DNA of 45,555 nucleotides, from NCBI GenBank assembly GCA_017631085.1, contig JAGBTY010000005.1, positions 1 to 45,555 of the forward strand, given 5' to 3'. The notes below the pieces were generated by a model. It saw nothing but the letters and a program-made list of their open reading frames with translations. It did not search any database and was not told the DNA's origin. The first letter of the stretch is position 1. Each line of letters opens with the position of its first letter. The position numbers and the translations under genes were made by a program. Below are positions 40,064 through 45,555 of the stretch, in pieces. Source of the stretch: Clostridia bacterium. GTDB taxonomy: Bacteria > Bacillota > Clostridia > Oscillospirales > CAG-272.

Positions 40064-41230
40064 TTACCAGTTTGTATTCCATTTTCCAAGATAATCGGAG
40101 GATAGGGAAGCACTGGTTTGTTTTTTATCGGTGGAGAGACTTGTCTCGATCTTTTTCTTTAATAGAGAATCAAAGAGTTCGTCATCAAGAGGAAGCGATA
40201 TTTTTTTGCCTGTCCACGATGACAGATATGCCGCATTGGATATAGTAAGCTCGTTTAATGAATCTTCACCGGGAGCTAAAAGCTTTTCGCCGTAGAGAAT
40301 GGCGCGGGTAAAATTCTTGAGTATATCCACGTGACCGTTATAGGCTGTGTCGCATATCTCTGTGACCTCGATGGGATTCTTATCGGTCTCCGCCATCATT
40401 CTGAAATCCTTCTCATCATAAAGGAAGGAGCTGAATGTTAGTTTGCCATTTTCTATAACGATCTTGCCCTTTGTTCCCGAGATCTCCAGTCTGTTTGTGC
40501 CGGGATAATCACCGGTCGAGGTTATAAAAACACCTGTTGCTCCATTTGGATATTCGGCGAATATGGTGGCTTCATCTTCAACCTCTATTTTATGATACTT
40601 TCCAACGTTACACTCGGCATATACAGAGGAGGGCATACCGCATATCCATTGCCAGAGGTCAAGATTGTGGGGCGCTTGGTTCAAAAGGACACCGCCTCCC
40701 TCACCCGACCAGGTCGCTCTCCAACTTCCCGAATCGTAATAGCATTGCTTTCTGTACCAATTGGTTATTATCCACACGGAGCGCTTTATATCTCCGAGCT
40801 TTCCCGAAGCAATAAGTTCCTTGGCGTAGGCAAAAAGGGAATTGTTTCTTTGGTTGAACATTACTCCAAAGACCTTTCCGCTTGTCTTTGCCGCTACTAT
40901 CATCTTTTTGACCTCACTGCAGTTTACGCCACCCGGTTTTTCTGTGATGACATGAAGTCCGTATGAAAACGCCATGATAGCAAGAGGTGGGTGACCATAA
41001 TGAGGAACAGAGATAATTACTGCATCGACGAGACCGCTTTTCATCATATCCTCTGCGTTGCTAAAGAGCGGAACGGAAGGATATTTTTCCTTTAAGATCG
41101 ATAACTTGGCTTGGTCTGTGTCGCATAAAGCTGCAAGTGTCATTCCATCGACTTCACCTGAATAAACTGCCGAAGCGTGTGCCGAACCAATATTACCGAT
41201 ACCAATGATGCCAACTTTTACGGTGTTCAT
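40064..41230 (-). CDS. Gfo/Idh/MocA family oxidoreductase, copy 1
   Basis: A 388-residue NAD(P)-dependent dehydrogenase. The N-terminal Rossmann motif is GIIGIGNIGSAH, the conserved VITEKPGG carries the catalytic Lys, and the C-terminal alpha/beta domain includes GEGGGVLLNQAPHNLDLWQWICG with a conserved Asp-x-x-x-Trp-like region. Family members oxidise or reduce hydroxyl groups on sugars, inositols or sugar acids. It lies 21 bp downstream of a clear paralogue and is the last gene of a four-gene operon. Its C-terminal tail (about 350-388) is less conserved with the paralogue. Confidence 0.9.
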   Translation of the reverse strand: MNTVKVGIIGIGNIGSAHASAVYSGEVDGMTLAALCDTDQAKLSILKEKYPSVPLFSNAEDMMKSGLVDAVIISVPHYGHPPLAIMAFSYGLHVITEKPGGVNCSEVKKMIVAAKTSGKVFGVMFNQRNNSLFAYAKELIASGKLGDIKRSVWIITNWYRKQCYYDSGSWRATWSGEGGGVLLNQAPHNLDLWQWICGMPSSVYAECNVGKYHKIEVEDEATIFAEYPNGATGVFITSTGDYPGTNRLEISGTKGKIVIENGKLTFSSFLYDEKDFRMMAETDKNPIEVTEICDTAYNGHVDILKNFTRAILYGEKLLAPGEDSLNELTISNAAYLSSWTGKKISLPLDDELFDSLLKKKIETSLSTDKKQTSASLSSDYLGKWNTNW

Positions 41231-41251
41231 TACTCTCTCCTTTGATTTCTT

Positions 41252-42430
41252 TTATGAGCCGTAGGTCTTGCTCATATCTACATTAACTGTTTCTACCACG
41301 TTTTCCTTTCTTCTTGAAGTCGCGATTCTTTTTGAAAGCTCTTCATAGTAGAGCTCGTGGTCAAATGTTGCGATATCTATGGGCTTTCCGAGCCAAGCGG
41401 AGAGGTGCATAGCGTTGGAGATGGTAAGACCGTTGATTCCCTCAACACCCTCGGCAACGAGAGGCTCACCGTGGAGTATTCTTGCTGCAAAGGCGTTAAG
41501 TACTGCGCTGTGCTGAAGATTCATTCCGTCGGTCTCAACATCGATCTTTTCGAATTTCGGTCTGCCGAAGGGGGAGGTGTTTGTTTTAGAGAATTCGGGC
41601 TCGCTTATGTCGCTCTTCCACATTACGAGAGAATTTGCACCCTCTGCTACGATCTTTCCCTTTTCGAGAGAAATCTCAAAGCGATTTGTTCCGGGAGCAT
41701 CGCCCGTGGTGGTTACGAATACGCCAGTTGCACCGTTTTCATACTCAACGTATGCGGTAACGTCGTCCTCGACCTCAATGTCGTGCCATTTTCCAAAGTG
41801 CAGGTGAGCGGAGACGGTCTTGGGCATTCCGCAGATCCACTGCCAAAGGTCAAGGTTGTGAGGACACTGATTAAGAAGAACTCCGCCGCCTTCTCCGGAC
41901 CATGTAGCACGCCAATCGCCGGAGTCATAGTAGAACTGGGGACGATACCAGTCGGTGATTATCCAGTTGGTTCTTCTGATAGCGCCAAGCTCACCGCTCT
42001 GGACTATCTCACGCATCTTTCTGAAGATGCAGTTGGTTCTCTGATTCATCATGATTCCGAATACAACGTCGTGCTTCTTTGCGAATTCATTCATTTCGAG
42101 TACCTGTTTGGTATATACACCCGCAGGCTTTTCTATCATTACGTGAAGGCCCTTTTCCATTGCCATCATAGCGTATTTGGGGTGGTCGTAATGGGGAACG
42201 GCAACGAGAACTGCGTCAATAAGTCCGCTATCCATCATCTCTTCAGCGTTGGTAAATACGGGAATATCTGCGCCGAGCGCCTCCTTTGCGCGATCAAGTC
42301 TGTCGGTTTTGAGGTCGCAGACCGCGGCAACCTCGATCTCATTCCATTTACCTGCAACAAAATTTCCAATGTGACCGGAGCCCATGTTTCCGACGCCGAG
42401 TATTCCGAGTTTAACTACGTTATTTGCCAT
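41252..42430 (-). CDS. Gfo/Idh/MocA family oxidoreductase, copy 2
   Basis: A 392-residue paralogue of the gene downstream. The same blocks occur in the same order: GILGVGNMGSGH, VMIEKPAG, GIMMNQRTN, NWIITDWYRPQFYYDSGDWRATW and GEGGGVLLNQCPHNLDLWQWICGMP. The strong match in the barrel-like C-terminal half, with different cofactor-domain details, points to duplication and related substrates such as two positions of one sugar. It is preceded at 20 bp by a xylose-isomerase-like gene. Two dehydrogenases plus two isomerases is the layout of inositol-type or keto-sugar pathways (IolG/IolE/IolI-like); the specific pathway is inferred. Confidence 0.9.
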   Translation of the reverse strand: MANNVVKLGILGVGNMGSGHIGNFVAGKWNEIEVAAVCDLKTDRLDRAKEALGADIPVFTNAEEMMDSGLIDAVLVAVPHYDHPKYAMMAMEKGLHVMIEKPAGVYTKQVLEMNEFAKKHDVVFGIMMNQRTNCIFRKMREIVQSGELGAIRRTNWIITDWYRPQFYYDSGDWRATWSGEGGGVLLNQCPHNLDLWQWICGMPKTVSAHLHFGKWHDIEVEDDVTAYVEYENGATGVFVTTTGDAPGTNRFEISLEKGKIVAEGANSLVMWKSDISEPEFSKTNTSPFGRPKFEKIDVETDGMNLQHSAVLNAFAARILHGEPLVAEGVEGINGLTISNAMHLSAWLGKPIDIATFDHELYYEELSKRIATSRRKENVVETVNVDMSKTYGS

Positions 42431-42450
42431 AATATGTATTTCCTTTCTTT

Positions 42451-43215
42451 TTATGCTTTAAGTCCGAGTGAGGTCAGATATGCATAGCTCTTTGCGAGAC
42501 ACGCGAACGGATCTTCGCCATAACAGTTGTCCTGCTCCACAAGGAGATATTCAACACCTGAGCCTTCGGCTCTTTCGATTATTCTTTCGAAATTCATATT
42601 TCCGCTTCCAACGGGCGCCATTCTCTGTTCACCGTCTACGACGGTCATATCCTTGAGGTGTATACACTCAATGCGTCCCTTGAGCTTTTCTATCCAAACG
42701 GCAGGATCGGCACCTGCATACTGAGCCCAATAGGTGTCGAAGGTAACTCCCAAAATGTCAGCGGGGAATTCTTCTATGAATTTGTCCATGAATACTCGTC
42801 CGTCGATGGAACGTCCAAATTCTCTGTGGTGGTTGTGGAAGAAGAACTTGTGTCCGTTTTCCTTGATCCTTGTGGCAAGGGGACGGTAGGTGCTTACAAA
42901 TTCGTTGAAGTTCTCGTCTGTAACAGTGGAATAACCCATTGAACCGATACCGATATTTCTGCATTCGAAAATGTCGTGGTTACGGCAAACCTTGTCAACG
43001 TCATTCTTGATGTCGTTAGGGTTTATGTGAGTGATAGCACACTTGAGTCCGTTTTTGTCAAGTTCTTCCTTAAGCCACTCTGCTTCATAGGGGCATGTTC
43101 CCGATACCTGTACGGTCTTGTAACCAATATCCGCAACCTTTTTGAGAGATTCGGAAAATGATGCGATATCCTTGGTGTAGTCGTGGATAGTGTAAAGTTG
43201 CGCTCCGATGACCAT
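42451..43215 (-). CDS. Sugar phosphate isomerase/epimerase (xylose isomerase-like TIM barrel), copy 1
   Basis: A 254-residue AP-endonuclease-2/xylose-isomerase-like TIM barrel. The ATG at 43215 follows AAAAGGAG; the longer frame (from 43359) overlaps the upstream gene and is rejected. Candidate metal ligands are in KFFFHNHHREFG, GVTFDTYWAQYAGAD, CIHLKDM and LLVEQDN. The protein starts almost at the first barrel strand (IGAQLYTIHDY), as in IolE, IolI or 3-keto-sugar epimerases. It lies 31 bp downstream of a second, different member. Confidence 0.85.
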   Translation of the reverse strand: MVIGAQLYTIHDYTKDIASFSESLKKVADIGYKTVQVSGTCPYEAEWLKEELDKNGLKCAITHINPNDIKNDVDKVCRNHDIFECRNIGIGSMGYSTVTDENFNEFVSTYRPLATRIKENGHKFFFHNHHREFGRSIDGRVFMDKFIEEFPADILGVTFDTYWAQYAGADPAVWIEKLKGRIECIHLKDMTVVDGEQRMAPVGSGNMNFERIIERAEGSGVEYLLVEQDNCYGEDPFACLAKSYAYLTSLGLKA

Positions 43216-43246
43216 GTGTTTTTCTCCTTTTGTTTTTAGTGAATGA

Positions 43247-44089
43247 TCATATGTTTGCAAGAATACCTTTAAGCGCTGCAACAGCCGCGTCAAAGGACTC
43301 ATCGTTTGATGCATAGCGTTTGCCGGAGTTCTTGAGTGATTCTCCGTTCTCAAGGGCATCGAGTCCTACGAAATGGTTGAGGTGGGGCTCAAGTGTCATG
43401 ACCTCGCCGCCTCTCGAGAGATAATCGCGAACGATATAAGGAACGTTTCCGAGGCCCTCGCCTGCGGGAACGACAGAGCCGTCAGCCATGGCGTCCTTGA
43501 TGTGAAGATAATCTATGTGTTCCTTGAGAAGCTCCCAAGCCTTAAGGGTATCAACACCGCACTGAACGAAGTTAGCGGGGTCGAAAACTCCGCGGAGTCT
43601 CGGGAATGTTTTGAGAATGAGGTGGCAGTTTTCAGCGTTCTCACCGAAAATATCCTTTTCGTTCTCGTGACAGAGAAGTATTTCGTTGGGTGTCAGGTCG
43701 AGCAGAGAGGAGATTGCTTCGAGAGCCTTATCCTTTGTTGCTTCAGCCGAGTCTTCGGGAGCGGGATAGAAGCTGAACATACGTATTCTTTTTGCACCGA
43801 GAATGTCCGCACATTCAAGTATGCGCTTGAAGTCCTCAAGATGTCCCGCCATATTTCCGTCAAGACGGATCTTGCCTATGGGAGAGCCCATGGACCAAAC
43901 CGAAACTCCACCATCGTCAAGTCTCTTTTTTAGTTCCTTTGCTTCGTTGGGGGTTATGTCCTTGATATTTTTTTTGTCAACACCTCTTACCTCGAGGTAG
44001 GGAATATCGTTGCGAACGAGAGCGGCTATCTGACCGTCGATCATTGGTGACGCCTCGTCTGCAAAGGCACTTAATTTCCAATTTGCCAT
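43247..44089 (-). CDS. Sugar phosphate isomerase/epimerase (xylose isomerase-like TIM barrel), copy 2
   Basis: A 280-residue TIM-barrel protein of the same superfamily as the next gene, but clearly diverged. Likely metal-site segments are EILLCHENEKDIFG, RGVFDPANFVQCG, YLHIKDAMADGS and VMTLEPHLNHF. It begins ANWKLSAFADEASPMIDGQI, a start common in clostridial sugar isomerases of this type. AGGA precedes the ATG. First gene of the four-gene operon; an extended -10 promoter lies upstream. Specific substrate unknown. Confidence 0.85.
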   Translation of the reverse strand: MANWKLSAFADEASPMIDGQIAALVRNDIPYLEVRGVDKKNIKDITPNEAKELKKRLDDGGVSVWSMGSPIGKIRLDGNMAGHLEDFKRILECADILGAKRIRMFSFYPAPEDSAEATKDKALEAISSLLDLTPNEILLCHENEKDIFGENAENCHLILKTFPRLRGVFDPANFVQCGVDTLKAWELLKEHIDYLHIKDAMADGSVVPAGEGLGNVPYIVRDYLSRGGEVMTLEPHLNHFVGLDALENGESLKNSGKRYASNDESFDAAVAALKGILANI

Positions 44090-44124
44090 AGTAATTTCCT
44101 CCGTAAATATATTTTTACGAGAAC

Positions 44125-44133
44125 ATTATACCA
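44125..44133 (-). promoter_or_regulatory. Extended -10 promoter of the isomerase/dehydrogenase operon
   Basis: TGGTATAAT on the minus strand (44125-44133) is an extended -10 box about 36 bp before the start; no good -35 is present. No clear cre site was recognised. Confidence 0.5.
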
Positions 44134-44213
44134 TTTTTTAATTTGTAATAAAATTGCATTTTTGACCTAAAACATTACCGTTATAGCAGAATAAAGGCAT
44201 AAAATGTCAAAAA

Positions 44214-44244
44214 GCCGAAAGAGAGTCAGAGGCTCCCTTTCGGC
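44214..44244 (-). terminator. Terminator of the meso-DAP dehydrogenase gene
   Basis: On the minus strand GCCGAAAGGGAG / CTCTCTTTCGGC (one mismatch) with a 7-base loop is followed by TTTTTGACATTTT. Confidence 0.88.
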
Positions 44245-44250
44245 GTGTGC

Positions 44251-45237
44251 TTAAAGCATGGTCTTTCTAAGCTCCTCGGGTGATTTCTGTGAGAGGTATG
44301 CGGGAGGAACATCAAAAACCGTTTTACAACCGCACTCAGAGGCAGCGCTCATTTTGGATACTGCTCTTGCATAGGCAACAATTACGGATGCGGTAAATTC
44401 AGGGTTTGAATCGAGCTTGAGACTGTACTCGATAATATGGTTATGCTCGGAGTTAAGTCCCGTTTTTCCACTTCTTATTACAAATCCCCCGTGAGGAATG
44501 CCCGAATGGTCTCTTCGAAGCTCCTCTGCCGTGATAAAGTTCACCGTCGTGTCGTAGTCGGCAAAGTAGTTGGGCATATTTTTTATCTCTTCGGCAATTC
44601 TTTCTCTGTCAGCACCCTCTTCTGCTACGACGAAGCATTCTCTTGTGTGCTTCTCGCGCGTGGTAAGTTCGGGTTCTTTTCCGCTTCTGACAGCATCAAG
44701 TGCATCTTCGCAGGGAATGGTATACTGCTTTCCGTCAAGGACTCCGTCGACTCTGCGTATAGCGTCGGAATGTCCTTGGCTGACGCCCTTGCCCCAGAAG
44801 GTGTAATCCTTGCCCTCGGGGAGAATCGCATCGGCATAGAGTCTGTTCAGAGAGAACATACCGGGATCCCAGCCGCAAGAGATAAGAGCGACCTTGCCCG
44901 ATGCCTTTGCGGCATTGTCTACCGCCGAGAAATGCTCGGGGATCTTTGCGTGGGTATCAAAGCTGTCAACGACGTTGAAGAGCGTGGCGAGAGCGGGTGT
45001 CTGCTCTGGAAGGTCGGTAGCGCTTCCGCCGCAGATTATCATAACGTCTATTTTATCGGTATAGTCTGAAGCTTTGTCCGCGTGTATGACAGCGACTCCC
45101 TCGGTAGCAAGAGATACGGTGGAAGGATCGCGTCTTGTAAAGACGGCTACAAGCTCCATATCCTTGTTTTGTCTTATAGCGGATTCAACACCTCTTCCAA
45201 GATTTCCGTAACCGTAAATTCCGATTCTTATACTCAT
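44251..45237 (-). CDS. ddh: meso-Diaminopimelate D-dehydrogenase
   Basis: A 328-residue NADP-dependent enzyme that makes meso-DAP directly from tetrahydrodipicolinate, for peptidoglycan and lysine. The ATG at 45237 follows TGGAG; an in-frame TTG at 45249 is part of that site. Rossmann motif IGIYGYGNLGRGVE at the N-terminus, VFTRRDP (NADPH phosphate contact), and the characteristic substrate segment SCGWDPGMFSLNRLYADAIL and WGKGVSQGHSDAIRRVDGV. The C-terminal HGGFVIRSGKTG and ASVIVAYARAV are family-typical. It implies DAP-type peptidoglycan. Promoter: TTGAAA (45297-45302) and TATAAT (45274-45279) on the minus strand, spaced 17 bp. Confidence 0.96.
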   Translation of the reverse strand: MSIRIGIYGYGNLGRGVESAIRQNKDMELVAVFTRRDPSTVSLATEGVAVIHADKASDYTDKIDVMIICGGSATDLPEQTPALATLFNVVDSFDTHAKIPEHFSAVDNAAKASGKVALISCGWDPGMFSLNRLYADAILPEGKDYTFWGKGVSQGHSDAIRRVDGVLDGKQYTIPCEDALDAVRSGKEPELTTREKHTRECFVVAEEGADRERIAEEIKNMPNYFADYDTTVNFITAEELRRDHSGIPHGGFVIRSGKTGLNSEHNHIIEYSLKLDSNPEFTASVIVAYARAVSKMSAASECGCKTVFDVPPAYLSQKSPEELRKTML

Positions 45238-45366
45238 AAAAAACTCCAATCAAACTAATGTATTATCGAAAAAATTATATCATAAAAGATTTCTTATTTC
45301 AATAGTTTTTTAAAATAAAAAATCAAGTTGTAAAAAGTGTAATTATATAATAAAGCACAAAAACAA

Positions 45367-45398
45367 ACCCAGCAGAGACCTTTTGATTTCTGCTGGGT
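45367..45398 (-). terminator. Hairpin, possible terminator of a gene beyond the window
   Basis: ACCCAGCAGA (45367-45376) pairs with TCTGCTGGGT (45389-45398). The minus strand side is followed by TTGTTTTTG, so it may end a leftward gene beyond the window, but 150 bp of non-coding-looking sequence intervene. Confidence 0.5.
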
Positions 45399-45555
45399 AT
45401 TGTTGTTTGCGGGAGAACAATTATGAGTAAATTTAAAGCCGTAGTTTTTTGCGGCATTCCTTTGTTTTTGCGGGTTGCCGAGGACGTCAACCCCTACAGT
45501 GTAAGTGGAATTTTAGGGCATAGCGCTCGCCGCGTGTTTTGTTTTTTTCTTTTTC
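45399..45555. other. Window-edge sequence with a repeat-like hairpin and a weak partial frame
   Basis: GGGTTG (45472-45477) pairs with CAACCC (45488-45493), and the flanking GGGGTTGAC...CAACCCC text resembles common intergenic GTAGGGG-type repeats of Clostridia. A frame open from ATG 45423 to the window end, with GGGAG upstream, reads MSKFKAVVFCGIPLFLRVAED. It shows no recognisable domain and runs through the repeat, so I do not call it a gene. Confidence 0.35.

Overview
The window looks like chromosome from an anaerobic, probably gut-dwelling, low- to mid-GC Clostridia (Firmicutes). This rests on the gene set: a SpoIIQ-like LytM protein, an RNase M5-like Toprim protein, U32 peptidase, the DUF177-rpmF pair and meso-diaminopimelate dehydrogenase. 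AGGAGG-type ribosome sites, consensus TTGACA-17-TATAAT promoters and many strong intrinsic terminators agree. I cannot name the species.

Layout. 1-274: three 78-bp tandem units that run into a tRNA-Leu(UAG). 0.3-6.4 kb: an LRR lipoprotein, a PiT phosphate permease, a copper ATPase with a C-terminal CopZ-like domain, and a convergent ZIP metal transporter. 6.5-17.3 kb: a carbohydrate region with two tandem GH10-like TIM-barrel paralogues, two DegT/DnrJ/EryC1/StrS aminotransferases, an AraC regulator, a CofE-like ligase and a GH2 glycosidase. 17.3-21.7 kb: a repeat-rich accessory patch with two DUF559 (Vsr-like) nuclease ORFs abutting palindromic REP-like repeats. It also holds a methyltransferase whose C-terminus is encoded by a repeat, a 2-hydroxyacid dehydrogenase, PnuC, a shikimate-kinase-like enzyme and a truncated GNAT remnant. 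21.7-28.1 kb: a SpoIIQ-like protein, an M14 carboxypeptidase lipoprotein, an orphan solute-binding lipoprotein, and a U32 / uppP / RNase M5-like operon. 28.2-34.7 kb: a secreted metzincin with lectin-like repeats and a partner lipoprotein, divergent from a LexA-type regulator that leads into ABC-F and MTA/SAH nucleosidase genes. 34.7-38.1 kb: a trigger-factor-like lipoprotein, a REP element, DUF177-rpmF, NAD(P)HX dehydratase and dUTPase. 38.1-44.1 kb: aldo/keto reductase, SDR, two Gfo/Idh/MocA dehydrogenases and two xylose-isomerase-like TIM barrels. 44.2-45.2 kb: meso-DAP dehydrogenase, then the window edge with a repeat-like tail.

How the genes fit together. The 6.5-17 kb and 38-44 kb blocks look like intracellular processing of unusual sugars, polyols or glycosides by hydrolysis, oxidation, isomerisation and reduction. 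Neither block contains its own permease. The most unusual region is the DUF559/REP patch. One DUF559 ORF is flanked by inverted copies of a structured repeat whose end supplies its Shine-Dalgarno sequence. The other ends inside a repeat of a second family. Both sit beside genes with altered ends, which suggests small endonuclease-coding mobile elements built from REP-like repeats.
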